From contig NZ_JAGIOC010000001.1 of assembly GCF_017876515.1 (NCBI RefSeq), positions 868,001 through 932,000 on the forward strand: 64,000 nucleotides of DNA, written 5' to 3'. Shown piece by piece: positions 24,532 through 33,295 of this stretch. Origin of the DNA: Brachybacterium fresconis (GTDB taxonomy: Bacteria > Actinomycetota > Actinomycetes > Actinomycetales > Dermabacteraceae). Below the pieces are notes generated by a model. That model was not told the origin of the DNA. It saw nothing but the letters and a program-made list of their open reading frames with translations, and searched no databases. Position numbers and translations under genes: made by a program. Positions within the stretch are counted from its first letter, which is position 1; each line of letters starts with the position of its first letter.

Positions 24532-25058
24532 CTCTTGGTGCCGTCGTCGGCCCATCCCGTCGGCCAGGTGAGCGCCCGGGTGCGGCTCGAGCGCTCGATG
24601 ACGACCAGGGCGTCGTCGCTCAGCGCCGGGCGCAGGGTGAGCAGCAGGGTCTCGAGTGTCTCGGTGCTCACGCCGTAGGGCGGGTCGAGGAAGACGAGCG
24701 AGAAGACCGGGTCGTCGTCGGTCGTGGCCAGCTGGGCGGCGACGGTCTCGGCCTTCCCGGCGCGGATCTCGCAGCGCTCGGCGAGGCCGAGGCCTGCGGC
24801 GGTGCGGCGCAGCTGCCGGACGGTGGGGCCGTGCAGCTCGACCAGGAGGGCGTGCTCGGCACCGCGGGAGAGGGACTCGAAGGCGAGACCGCCGGTCCCG
24901 GCGTACAGGTCCAGCACCCGGGCGCCGTCCAGGGCGTCCCAACCCTCCAGACGGGAGAACAGTGCCTCGCGCACCCGGTCGGAGGTGGGGCGGGTGCCCT
25001 TTCCGGGCGGTCCGGGGATGGTGCGCCCGCCGAGAGCGCCGGCGATGATCCGCGGCAT
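24486..25058 (-). CDS. rsmD: 16S rRNA (guanine(966)-N2)-methyltransferase
   Basis: RsmD (190 residues) methylates G966 of 16S rRNA using S-adenosylmethionine. It begins RIIAGALGGRTI, has the SAM-binding LDLYAGTGGLAFE and the catalytic VFLDPPYG. It lies one base after recG, the common actinobacterial arrangement, and its 3' end overlaps the convergent XRE gene. Confidence 0.93.
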   Translation of the reverse strand: MPRIIAGALGGRTIPGPPGKGTRPTSDRVREALFSRLEGWDALDGARVLDLYAGTGGLAFESLSRGAEHALLVELHGPTVRQLRRTAAGLGLAERCEIRAGKAETVAAQLATTDDDPVFSLVFLDPPYGVSTETLETLLLTLRPALSDDALVVIERSSRTRALTWPTGWADDGTKSYGETVLQFGGPATD

Positions 25059-25059
25059 G

Positions 25060-27273
25060 TCAGCTCCTCTCCACGTCCGGGTCGGCGTCCCGCAGGCGAT
25101 CGTCGATGGCGCCGGCGAGATCGGGGTGGTCGGCGAGGTCGGGATCAGCCGCGATCACGGCGAAGGCGTCCTCGCGGGCCTGCTCGATGACGCGGGCGTC
25201 GCGGATCACGTCGAGATATCGCAGGGTGCGCTGCAGACCGGATTGCTCCTCCCCCACCAGATCCCCGGCGCCGCGCACCTGCAGGTCCAGCTCCGCCAGG
25301 GCGAAGCCGTCGGCCGCCGACGCGATCCCCTCCAGGCGGTCGAACGCCGGAGCGCCCGGCGGCAGGCGGGTGTCGAGGAAGGCGATGCCGGGGTGCTCGC
25401 CGCGGCCGACGCGGCCGCGGAGCTGGTGGAGCTGGGAGACGCCGAAGCGCTCGGCGTCCAGCACGATCATCACGGAGGCGTTGGGCACGTCGACGCCGAC
25501 CTCGATGACGGTGGTGGAGACCAGCAGGTCGATCTCGCCGGCGAGCACACGGTCCATGGCCTGCTGCTTCTCCTCGGTCGCCATCCGGCCGTGCAGCTCG
25601 CCGATGCGGGCGCCGGCCAGCTCGGGGCGCCGCGCGAGGCGCTCGGCGGTCGCGGAGACGCCGCGGGCCTCCTCGAGGCGGGTCTCGGCCACCTGACCGT
25701 CCGCGTCGAGGATCGCGGGAGCCGCAGGCGCCTCGTCGGCCTCGTCGATGCGGGCACAGACCACGAACACCTGGCGGCCCGCGCCGATCTCCTCCCCGGC
25801 GCGCGCCCACATCCGACTCTCCCAGGCCGAGACGGTCTCGGGGACCACGAAACTGGTCACGCCCGCCCTCCGGCCGGGGCTCTCGCGCAGGGTGAGCACG
25901 TCGAGGTCGCCGACCGTCGCCAGAGCCGCAGTGCGCGGGATCGGGGTCGCGGTCATCACCACGACGTGCGGACTGGTGCCCTCGGGCCCCTTGGTGCGCA
26001 GGCGGCGGCGGTGGTCGACCCCGAAACGGTGCTGCTCGTCGATCACGACCAGGCCCAGCGAGGCGAACTCCACGGACTCGGTGAGCAGGGCGTGGGTGCC
26101 GATCACGATCCCGGCCTCGCCGGAGGTGACGTCCAGCAGGGTCTCGCGCCGGGCGGACGTCTTCTGGGAGCCGGTCAGCAGGCGCACCCGGGTGGCATCG
26201 GCGTGCCCGTCCAGCCGTCCGGCACCGGCCAGCTCCCCGAGCAGCGTGGTGATCGTCCGGTGGTGCTGCTCGGCGAGGACCTCAGTGGGGGCGAGCAGGG
26301 CGGCCTGGTGGCCGGAGTCGACCGCGCGCAGCATGGCGCGAAGCGCGACGACGGTCTTGCCGGAGCCGACGTCGCCTTGCAGCAGCGCGCTGGTGGGGTG
26401 CTCCCGGACGAGACGTTCGCTGATCTGCTCGCCGATCTCGCGCTGGCCGGCGGTGAGCTCGAAGGGCAGGCGCTGCTCGAACGCCCCTTGGAGGGGGCCG
26501 TCGGCCCGCAGCGCCGGGGCGGGCGTGCGGGCGTCCACGGCGCGGCGCTGGGCGAAGATCGATTGCAGCACGAACGCCTCCTCGTACACCAGGTGCGCCA
26601 TGCCGTTCCGAGTGTCCTGCACCGTCGTGGGCAGGTGGACCTGGGTGACGGCCTGCGGCAGAGGCGCGAGGCCGCGGGCGGCGACGAGCTCGGCGGGCAC
26701 GGGCCGGGCGAGGGAGTCGGCGAACTCGATGCCCTTCTCGGTGGCCGAGCGCATCGTGCGCTGGGCGATGTTCTTGCGCAGCGGATAGACCGGCAGCGGC
26801 CGCTGGGCGCGCAGCCGCCCCTCGGGGGTGTCCTCGTAGGCCTCGTAGGCCGGGTGGGTGATCTGCGGCCGGTCGGTGTGCTTGTTCCGGCCGACGATCC
26901 CGTGGACCACGATGTGCGCGCCGACCGTGAGGTGCTTGCGATGCCAATCCACCAGATGCTGTTTGGCCAGGAAGAACGTCAGAGTGATCTCCTCGGCCCC
27001 GTCGGAGACCCCGACCTCGAGGATGGTGCCCTGGCGGCTGCGCATGCGGCGCTCTCGCACCCCGAGCACGGAGACGATCGCGCTCATCTCCTCACCCTCG
27101 TGGACCTCGTGCAGCGAGCGCAGCGGAGCAGGCGTGGTGTAGCGCCGAGGTGCGAAGCGCATCATGGTGTCGAGGTCCCGCACCCCGAAGGACGCCATGG
27201 CGCGGATCTCGCGGCGCTCCAGCAGCTCCGTCAGCGGCATCGAGCCGCGGGCGGATTCCCGTCTCCTGGCCAT
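25060..27273 (-). CDS. recG: ATP-dependent DNA helicase RecG
   Basis: RecG (737 residues) remodels stalled replication forks and Holliday junctions. It has the N-terminal wedge/OB-fold region, Walker A LLQGDVGSGKT, the box IDEQHRFG, motif III VMTATPIPRT, and motif VI LRGRVGRGEHPG. I chose the ATG at 27273 (MARRRES), since the longer frame upstream is unlike RecG. It is followed directly by rsmD and lies divergent from rpmB. Confidence 0.95.
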   Translation of the reverse strand: MARRRESARGSMPLTELLERREIRAMASFGVRDLDTMMRFAPRRYTTPAPLRSLHEVHEGEEMSAIVSVLGVRERRMRSRQGTILEVGVSDGAEEITLTFFLAKQHLVDWHRKHLTVGAHIVVHGIVGRNKHTDRPQITHPAYEAYEDTPEGRLRAQRPLPVYPLRKNIAQRTMRSATEKGIEFADSLARPVPAELVAARGLAPLPQAVTQVHLPTTVQDTRNGMAHLVYEEAFVLQSIFAQRRAVDARTPAPALRADGPLQGAFEQRLPFELTAGQREIGEQISERLVREHPTSALLQGDVGSGKTVVALRAMLRAVDSGHQAALLAPTEVLAEQHHRTITTLLGELAGAGRLDGHADATRVRLLTGSQKTSARRETLLDVTSGEAGIVIGTHALLTESVEFASLGLVVIDEQHRFGVDHRRRLRTKGPEGTSPHVVVMTATPIPRTAALATVGDLDVLTLRESPGRRAGVTSFVVPETVSAWESRMWARAGEEIGAGRQVFVVCARIDEADEAPAAPAILDADGQVAETRLEEARGVSATAERLARRPELAGARIGELHGRMATEEKQQAMDRVLAGEIDLLVSTTVIEVGVDVPNASVMIVLDAERFGVSQLHQLRGRVGRGEHPGIAFLDTRLPPGAPAFDRLEGIASAADGFALAELDLQVRGAGDLVGEEQSGLQRTLRYLDVIRDARVIEQAREDAFAVIAADPDLADHPDLAGAIDDRLRDADPDVERS

Positions 27274-27515
27274 GTCCGTCCTCCTCGTCCCTGGTCCGAG
27301 GACTATCGTGCCATCGTGGTACGACGCTGTGTCGGAATCCACAGGGCGCGCTCGGGCCCCGCTCTTCAGGCCGGGGGCGACCTGCGATATGCTTCCGAGG
27401 TTGCCCTGACCTCCGGGGGCCGCGCCCCCGCGCTCACCCATGGTCACCGACTCCGACGGGACGTCGCCGGGACGGGCGGGCATTCGAACAGAATTCGACT
27501 TTTCAGGAGACGACA

Positions 27516-27710
27516 GTGGCTTCCACGTGTGACATCTGCGCCAAGGGCCCGAGCTTCGGCAAGAGCGTGTCCCACTCGCATCGCCGCGCCTCGCGTCGCT
27601 GGAACCCGAACATCCAGTCCGTGCGCACTGTGATCAAGGGCACCAGCAAGCGCGTGAACGTGTGCACCTCCTGCCTCAAGGCAGGCAAGGTCAGCACGCT
27701 CGGCGCCTGA
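27516..27710 (+). CDS. rpmB: 50S ribosomal protein L28
   Basis: L28 (64 residues) with a GTG start preceded by AGGAG. It is the cysteine-containing (zinc-binding) form, with CDIC near the N-terminus and CTSC near residue 50. The 242 bp upstream, between recG and rpmB, should hold divergent promoters, but I see no boxes I would defend. A strong terminator follows. Confidence 0.96.
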   Translation: MASTCDICAKGPSFGKSVSHSHRRASRRWNPNIQSVRTVIKGTSKRVNVCTSCLKAGKVSTLGA

Positions 27711-27734
27711 GCGGGACTGCACCGAGCTCACCCG

Positions 27735-27768
27735 CGAGAGCCCTCACCCGTCGGGGTGGGGGCTCTCG
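27735..27768. terminator. Terminator after rpmB
   Basis: A hairpin of 15 pairs with one G-T pair (CGAGAGCCCTCACCC against GGGTGGGGGCTCTCG, 4-nt loop) lies 24 bp after the rpmB stop and before the convergent toxin gene. It could end transcripts from both sides. Confidence 0.8.
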
Positions 27769-27784
27769 TGCATTCCGGGTGCTC

Positions 27785-28198
27785 TCAGGGAGCGACCACG
27801 CTCAGCCCGCGCGCCTGCGCCACGCGGGTCATGTTCGCGTCGTAGGTGATCAGCGTCTGGTTCCCTGCCCCGAGCGCCGTCGCGACATGGAGAGCATCCA
27901 ACGATCTGATGTGTTCAGGGATGGCTCGGGCCCGCACCAGGACGTCGTCGTCGATGCCGGCGCCATGGATCACGGATCCGAACAGAGCGTCCACCATGTC
28001 CTGCAGCGGCTCGTCCTGCTCGCTGACAGCGACCCGGGTCGCCTCCAGATGAGTGAGCTCACTGCTCCACAGGCTCCGGTTGCGAAGCAGCCCGTGGTCA
28101 CGGAGGTAGGTGGTCAGCGGCGCGCAGGAAGGATGAGTGATGTCGAGGAAGCGCATCAGCGCCGAAGTGTCGAGATAATGGGTCAGGATGATCGGCAT
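27785..28198 (-). CDS. PIN-domain toxin (VapC-like)
   Basis: A 137-residue PIN-domain ribonuclease. The acidic active-site residues are visible in YLDTSALMRF, SSELTHLEATR, SLDALHVATA and TYDANM. Toxins of this family cut tRNA or rRNA when released from their antitoxin. The upstream gene overlaps its start by one base and codes a Phd/YefM-like antitoxin, completing a type II pair. Confidence 0.9.
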   Translation of the reverse strand: MPIILTHYLDTSALMRFLDITHPSCAPLTTYLRDHGLLRNRSLWSSELTHLEATRVAVSEQDEPLQDMVDALFGSVIHGAGIDDDVLVRARAIPEHIRSLDALHVATALGAGNQTLITYDANMTRVAQARGLSVVAP

Positions 28199-28491
28199 CA
28201 GCGGGTCTCCTGCTCCCGCATCTCCTCCAGCGAGCGTGCGAGGCGCCCGTCGTACGCGCGTCGCCGTGCCAGGAGCTCCTCGAGGGGCGGCGCCTGGTCG
28301 GCGTCGCTGCGGGCGCGGTCGATGGAGGCGTGATCGAACATCATCTCGGCCGGCACCACATAGGCGATGATCTCTCCACCGCGACCTCGACGGATCGGAA
28401 CGATGTCCACCTCTTCCCGCACCGAGTTCAGGACCTTGCTCGCGTTCTGATTGAACTCTCGAACATTCATGGCCGGAGTGATCTTGTGCAT
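28198..28491 (-). CDS. Phd/YefM-family antitoxin
   Basis: A 97-residue protein with the N-terminal DNA-binding fold MNVREFNQNASKVLNSV and IAYVVPAEMM of the Phd/YefM family, followed by an acidic, probably flexible C-terminus that would wrap the toxin. I chose ATG 28491 because homology begins there. It precedes and overlaps the PIN toxin gene, and presumably represses the pair. Confidence 0.85.
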   Translation of the reverse strand: MHKITPAMNVREFNQNASKVLNSVREEVDIVPIRRGRGGEIIAYVVPAEMMFDHASIDRARSDADQAPPLEELLARRRAYDGRLARSLEEMREQETR

Positions 28492-28685
28492 GGTGCCCCC
28501 TCGTCCTGGTGCCGTGGCGGCAATACTATCGGAACGTAGAACGGTAGAACAGTCTTGGGGGACGATCTTCCGAGCCCGGTGCCGGCGCTCGGCGCGTCGA
28601 ATAAGGTTCCACCCCTGCGGCATCTTTCACGACACCCCGTGAGATGCCCGGTCCTGACAGGCCCGACACCGTCCGAGGAGCAGCG

Positions 28686-29435
28686 ATGCCCGCCGCCGTC
28701 CCCACCATCCTGGCCACCAGCGCCGGATACCTGCCTCATCCGCGACTGCGCTTCGGGTTCGGGCCGATGATGGCCTTCGCCGTGCAGCTCGCCCAGGAGA
28801 CCCCGCCCCGGGCGGGACGTGCCGGCCCGCCCCGCATCTGCCACATCGGGACCGCCGGCGGTGATGACAAGGGCTTCCAGCGGGACATGGCGGAGGCGGC
28901 GCGGGAAGCCGGCTACGAACTGCACCACCTCAGTCTGTTCTCCATGCCCAATGTCGAGGACGTGGAGGGATACCTGCGCGGCTTCGACGTGATCTGGGTG
29001 AACGGCGGCTCGGTGGTGAACCTGCTCGCCGTGTGGCGCGCCCACGGCCTTCCCGAGATCCTGTACCGGCTGTGGCAGGAGGGCGTCGTGCTCGCCGGCG
29101 TCTCGGCGGGCTCGATCTGCTGGTTCGAGGCCGGGGTCACCGACTCCTTCGGCCCCGAGCTGGCCCCGGTCACGAACGGCTTGGGTTTCCTGCCCGGGGC
29201 CAACGGGGTGCACATGGACTCGGAAGAACGACGGCGCCCCCTGATCCGAGAGCTGGTCGCCGACGGGACCCTGGGCCCGACGCTCTGCACCGATGACGGT
29301 GCCGGCCTGCTGTTCCGCGGGACGGAGCTGATCGAGGCGGTCATCGAGGTCGACGAGGCTCGGGCCTGCCGCATCGCCCTCGACGAGGCCGGCGCAGTGG
29401 TCGAGTCCGAGCTGCCGCTACGGCGACTGGGCTGA
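28686..29435 (+). CDS. Peptidase S51 family (peptidase E-like)
   Basis: A 249-residue cytoplasmic serine peptidase related to alpha-aspartyl dipeptidase E and cyanophycinase. The nucleophile elbow is GVSAGSICWFE; other typical segments are TAGGDDKGF, VNGGSVVNLL and a nearby GLGFLPG. GAGGA just upstream supports the ATG at 28686 over one 42 bp earlier. Dipeptidase activity is likely; the exact substrate is not. It converges on the alcohol dehydrogenase gene. Confidence 0.85.
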   Translation: MPAAVPTILATSAGYLPHPRLRFGFGPMMAFAVQLAQETPPRAGRAGPPRICHIGTAGGDDKGFQRDMAEAAREAGYELHHLSLFSMPNVEDVEGYLRGFDVIWVNGGSVVNLLAVWRAHGLPEILYRLWQEGVVLAGVSAGSICWFEAGVTDSFGPELAPVTNGLGFLPGANGVHMDSEERRRPLIRELVADGTLGPTLCTDDGAGLLFRGTELIEAVIEVDEARACRIALDEAGAVVESELPLRRLG

Positions 29436-29444
29436 GCCTCAGCC
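29430..29444. terminator. Hairpin over opposing stop codons
   Basis: GGCTGAG-C-CTCAGCC spans the stop codons of the peptidase gene and of the convergent dehydrogenase. The 1-nt loop would open in RNA to leave about 6 pairs. It is a weak but suggestive shared terminator. Confidence 0.4.
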
Positions 29445-30515
29445 GACCTCCGCGCCCTCGAAGGTGCTGGTGTCGATGACGGCGCGGAAGTAGACCTCGC
29501 CGGCGACGACGCGGTCGTAGGTGGCATCGGCCTCATCGATCCCGATGGTCTCGATCAGGGCCGTGAGCCCGTGCTCGGCGCAGAAGTCGAGCATCTCCTG
29601 GGTCTCGGCGATGCCGCCGATGTTCGAGCCAGCCAGCACCTTGCCGCCGCCGATGATCGACCCGAAGCTGAGCTCCTGCTTCGCAGGCGGCATCCCGACC
29701 ACGGCCATCACGCCGCGGGGCGCCAGCAGCGAGAGGTACCGGTCCACGGGGATGTCGGCGCTGATGGTGTTCAGGATCAGGTCGAAGGTTCCGCGGTGGT
29801 CCTCGAAGAAGCCGTCGTCGGTGGTGGCGAGCATCTGCTGGGCCCCGAGATCCAGGGCCAGCTGCTCCTTCTTGCGGGTCCGCGACAGCACGGTCACCTC
29901 GGCGCCCATGGCCGCGGCGATCTGCACCCCCATGTGGCCGAGTCCGCCCAGGCCCAGCACGGCGACCTTCTTCGGGGCGCCGTCCTTCTCGTCCCCGGCG
30001 CCCCAGCGGTTGAGCGGCGCGTACGTGGTGATGCCTGCGCACAGCAGCGGGGCGGCGGCGTCGAAGTCCAGGGCGTCGGGGATGCGGCACACGAAGCGCT
30101 CGTCGACGACGACCTTCTGCGCGTAGCCGCCCTGGGTGATGGTCCCGTCGACGTCGGGGGCGTTGTAGGTGCCGACGTTGCCGCTGAGGCAGTTCTGCTC
30201 CTGGCCGGCGCGGCACTCCTGGCAGGTCCCGCAGGAGTTCACCAGGCAGCCGACGCCCACGCGGTCGCCGACCTCCCAGTCGGTGACGTCCGTGCCGACG
30301 GCCTCGACGACCCCGGCGATCTCGTGGCCGACGGTCAGCGGGAAGTGCGCCTCGCCCCACTCGTTGCGGATGGTGTGGATGTCGCTGTGGCAGATCCCGG
30401 CGGCCTTGATGTCGATGACGACATCGTCCGGCCGAGGGTCCCGCCGTTCGATGTTCGCGACGCGGAACGGCTGGTCCGGGCCGCCCTTCTGCAGTGCCTT
30501 GACCGTGATCGGCAT
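29439..30515 (-). CDS. Zinc alcohol dehydrogenase (CAD/YahK-like)
   Basis: A 358-residue medium-chain dehydrogenase. Catalytic zinc ligands appear in AGICHSDIHTI and TVGHEIAGVV, the four structural-zinc cysteines in CGTCQECRAGQEQNC, and the cofactor loop in LGLGGLGHMGVQIA. The residues after beta-2 (SRTRKKE) lack the Asp expected for NAD and favour NADP(H). Cinnamyl-alcohol-type aldehyde reductase activity is likely. It lies in an accessory islet between thiL and rpmB. Confidence 0.92.
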   Translation of the reverse strand: MPITVKALQKGGPDQPFRVANIERRDPRPDDVVIDIKAAGICHSDIHTIRNEWGEAHFPLTVGHEIAGVVEAVGTDVTDWEVGDRVGVGCLVNSCGTCQECRAGQEQNCLSGNVGTYNAPDVDGTITQGGYAQKVVVDERFVCRIPDALDFDAAAPLLCAGITTYAPLNRWGAGDEKDGAPKKVAVLGLGGLGHMGVQIAAAMGAEVTVLSRTRKKEQLALDLGAQQMLATTDDGFFEDHRGTFDLILNTISADIPVDRYLSLLAPRGVMAVVGMPPAKQELSFGSIIGGGKVLAGSNIGGIAETQEMLDFCAEHGLTALIETIGIDEADATYDRVVAGEVYFRAVIDTSTFEGAEVG

Positions 30516-30561
30516 GGGGTCTCCTTCGAAGATGAGGGTGCCCTCGCGGGGCGCGCCCAGC

Positions 30562-31560
30562 CTAGACGGAGGCTCCGAAGTGGTCGAAGCCGCTGCCCGG
30601 GATCTCCGCGCCGTCCAGCAGCACCCGGTGGTCCTTCTCTCCCCCGGCGGGCCGAACGCGCCCGATCCGTCGGAATCCGGCCGGGACCGCGCCGGGCGCG
30701 AAGGTGGCGAGCATCGCGTGCTCCTCTCCCCCGTGCAGCACCCACGTCCAGGGGTCGGCGTCGAGCTCGGCGGCCAGCGGTGCCAGCTGCGCGACATCGG
30801 GGCCCAGTGCGGTGCGGTCCAGGTCCAGCTGCACGCCGGAGGCGCGGGCGATGCGGGTGCCGTCCCGGACGAGACCGTCGGAGAGGTCCATCATCGAGCT
30901 CGCCCCGCGACCGAGAGTCCACCCCAGCGAGAGGTCCGGCTCCGGAGCGTCGTGCCAGATCACGAGGTCGCCGTGAGGGCCCGCTCCCTCGACCTCCTCA
31001 CCGCTGACCCGGATCCGGCCGGCCAGGACGAGGGCCAGGCCCGCGGCGGAGCGACCCAGTCTCGGGGAGCCGATCACGAGCACGTCCCCGGGGCGGGCGC
31101 CGGAGCGCAGCACCGGTGCCTGGCCCTCCTCGAGGGCGCCGAGGGCGGTGACCGTCACCGTGAGCTGCTCGGCGCGGCCCAGGTCACCACCGACCACCTC
31201 GGCGCCGTCGGCCTCCGCCCGCCCGGCGAGACCGATCGTGAGCTCCTCGAACACGTCCGCCGGGGTGTCGGCGGGAGCGGAGAGGGCGACGACGAGGGCG
31301 AGAGGGCGAGCTCCCATCGCGGCGACGTCGGCGAGGTTCTGCACAGCGGCCTTTCGGCCGATCCAGGCCGGCGTGGTCGCACCGGGCAGGAAGTCGTGCC
31401 CCTCGACGAGGGAGTCGGTGGTGACCACCATCCGCGGTGAGGGCAGGCGCACCACCGCGGCGTCGTCGCCGGGGCCGACCTCGAGCCGGTCGGAGGCGGA
31501 CAGGTGCGGGAGCATGCGGGCCAGCAGCCCGGCCTCCCCGAGGGGTGCGTCGGAGGTCAT
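30562..31560 (-). CDS. thiL: Thiamine-monophosphate kinase
   Basis: ThiL (332 residues) phosphorylates thiamine phosphate to thiamine diphosphate. The fold shows GPGDDAAVV, TTDSLVEGHDF, GRKAAVQNLADVAAMGA and VVGGDLGRA in order, then SDGLVRDGTRIA and LHGGEEHAML. I chose ATG 31560, as the upstream extension is not ThiL-like. It diverges from the DUF3515 gene by 90 bp. No TPP riboswitch is visible, as expected for a salvage kinase. Confidence 0.95.
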   Translation of the reverse strand: MTSDAPLGEAGLLARMLPHLSASDRLEVGPGDDAAVVRLPSPRMVVTTDSLVEGHDFLPGATTPAWIGRKAAVQNLADVAAMGARPLALVVALSAPADTPADVFEELTIGLAGRAEADGAEVVGGDLGRAEQLTVTVTALGALEEGQAPVLRSGARPGDVLVIGSPRLGRSAAGLALVLAGRIRVSGEEVEGAGPHGDLVIWHDAPEPDLSLGWTLGRGASSMMDLSDGLVRDGTRIARASGVQLDLDRTALGPDVAQLAPLAAELDADPWTWVLHGGEEHAMLATFAPGAVPAGFRRIGRVRPAGGEKDHRVLLDGAEIPGSGFDHFGASV

Positions 31561-31650
31561 GGCCCCAGTGTGCCGGAGCAGGGCTGTGGAACGGGGCCGC
31601 GGAGCAGGATCGCGCCGTCGGGATGCAGGTTCGGACGGTAGCCTGCGGGC

Positions 31651-32148
31651 GTGCTCCGCTCCCGTCTTCCCGCCCTCGCGGCCGCCGGTCTGATGACCCT
31701 CTCGCTCGCCTCCTGCGGCACGGTGCAGGTCCCGGCGGGCCCGGCGGCCACCGATCCGCTGTGCGCCGACATCATCCTGCAGGCACCGCCCCAGGTGCTG
31801 GGCATGGATCGGGTGGAGACCTCCAGCCAGGGCACGGTCGCCTGGGGCGACGGCGAGGACACCGTGGTGATGCGCTGCGGTGTCACCCCGCCCGGGCCCA
31901 CCACCGACATCTGCACCACCCTGGAGGACGGAGGCGGCATCCAGATCGACTGGATCGTCCGCGAGGTGGAGGACGGCATGTTCCTGTACACCACCTACGG
32001 GCGGGAGCCGGCCATCGACGTCACGGTCCCGTACTCGGCCGCTCCGGACCAGCCCTCGGGCGCGGCGCTCGATCTGGCGCAGGTCATCGATCGCAACATC
32101 GAGGCGACGGACCATTGCGTCGGCCCGGGCGACGCCCCGGAATCCTGA
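31651..32148 (+). CDS. DUF3515 family lipoprotein
   Basis: A 165-residue exported protein with a lipoprotein signal ending in LASC. The domain fits DUF3515, an actinobacterial family of unknown function that commonly lies next to ddl and thiL, as here. GTG start. It converges on ddl with 18 bp between stops. Confidence 0.82.
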   Translation: MLRSRLPALAAAGLMTLSLASCGTVQVPAGPAATDPLCADIILQAPPQVLGMDRVETSSQGTVAWGDGEDTVVMRCGVTPPGPTTDICTTLEDGGGIQIDWIVREVEDGMFLYTTYGREPAIDVTVPYSAAPDQPSGAALDLAQVIDRNIEATDHCVGPGDAPES

Positions 32149-32170
32149 GCGGTCGCCCCGGCGGGCTCAG
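32145..32170. terminator. Possible shared hairpin between DUF3515 and ddl
   Basis: CTGAGC (32145-32150) pairs with GCTCAG (32165-32170) across a 14-nt loop. Each arm contains one of the two opposing stop codons. It is a weak terminator candidate. Confidence 0.35.
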
Positions 32171-33282
32171 CGGGGTCCGAGCCGGCGGGATCGGGCCTGC
32201 TCGATCAGATCGGCGATGAGCTCCGCATAGGGCAGTCCCATGTGCTCCCACAGCACCGGGAACATCGAGTACGGGGTGAAGCCCGGCATCGTGTTGACCT
32301 CGTTGACCACCACGCGCCCCTGCTCAGTGACGAACACGTCCACCCGCGCCAGACCCTCGAGGCCGAGCACCGTGAAGGCTCTCGAGGCGACCTCGCGGAC
32401 CTCCTCGAGCACGCCGTCCGGGAGTCCGGCGGGCACGTCGATGCTCACGGTGCCCTTGCCGAAGTACTTGGCCTCGTAATCGTAGAAGTCCAGATCGTCG
32501 CCGACGAGCACCTCGCCGGGCACCGTGGTGCGAGGGCCGCGCTCGTCGGTGCCCTGGAGCACGCCGCACTCCACCTCGCGGCCGACCACGGCCTCCTCGA
32601 TGAGCACCTTGGGATCCTCCGCGAAGGCGGTCTTCATCGCGTGCTCGAGCTCCTCGGGGTCCTCCACCCGGGTGACGCCGAGACTGGATCCTGCGCGGGC
32701 GGGCTTGATGAACCAGGGCAGGTCGTGGTGGCGGCGCAGATGAGCCCGGACCTCGTCGGCGCCGGCGGCCCAGCGGTCCTCGTGGACGACGATGCCGGGG
32801 GCGCACTCGAGGCCGGCCGCCCGCAGGGACAGCTTGGTGGCGGCCTTGTCCATGCAGGTCGCCGAGGCGAGCACGCCGCTGCCGACGTAGGGGAGGTCGA
32901 GCATCTCCAGCATGCCCTGGATGGTGCCGTCCTCGCCGTAGGCCCCGTGCAGCAGCGGCAGCACCACGTCGATCTCCGCCAGGTCGGTGATCTGCCCACC
33001 GGTGACCTGGCGCAGCATGCTGCGCTCGCCCGGCCGGTGCCGGGCCGCGGGCAGCACCACCTCGGGGCCCTCCGCGACCACCTCGGGGGCGCGGCCGTCG
33101 ACCAGGGTCCAGTCCGAGGGGTCATCGGAGACATGCACCCAGCGGCCCTCGCGCGTGATGCCGACGGCGGTCACCGCGAAGCGCTCGCGGTCGATCGCGG
33201 CGAGGATGCCGCCGGCGGTGACGCACGAGATGCCGTGCTCGCCGCTGCGGCCGCCGAACAGGAGGGCGACGGAGGTTCTCAT
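32167..33282 (-). CDS. ddl: D-alanine--D-alanine ligase
   Basis: Ddl (371 residues) is the ATP-grasp enzyme that makes D-Ala-D-Ala for peptidoglycan. The motifs LLFGGRSGEHGISC, LHGAYGEDGTIQGMLE, PARAGSSLGVTRV, YDYEAKYF and VVNEVNTMPGFT are present. The YDYEAKYF region with the Tyr-containing omega loop indicates D-Ala rather than D-lactate as second substrate. It follows gpsA after 13 bp in the murA-plsC-gpsA-ddl operon. Confidence 0.95.
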   Translation of the reverse strand: MRTSVALLFGGRSGEHGISCVTAGGILAAIDRERFAVTAVGITREGRWVHVSDDPSDWTLVDGRAPEVVAEGPEVVLPAARHRPGERSMLRQVTGGQITDLAEIDVVLPLLHGAYGEDGTIQGMLEMLDLPYVGSGVLASATCMDKAATKLSLRAAGLECAPGIVVHEDRWAAGADEVRAHLRRHHDLPWFIKPARAGSSLGVTRVEDPEELEHAMKTAFAEDPKVLIEEAVVGREVECGVLQGTDERGPRTTVPGEVLVGDDLDFYDYEAKYFGKGTVSIDVPAGLPDGVLEEVREVASRAFTVLGLEGLARVDVFVTEQGRVVVNEVNTMPGFTPYSMFPVLWEHMGLPYAELIADLIEQARSRRLGPR

Positions 33283-33295
33283 GCTCGCAGGGTAG

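Noticed and set aside
31561-31650. TPP riboswitch near thiL
   Set aside because: The 90 bp between thiL and the DUF3515 gene has no THI-box pattern that I can see.
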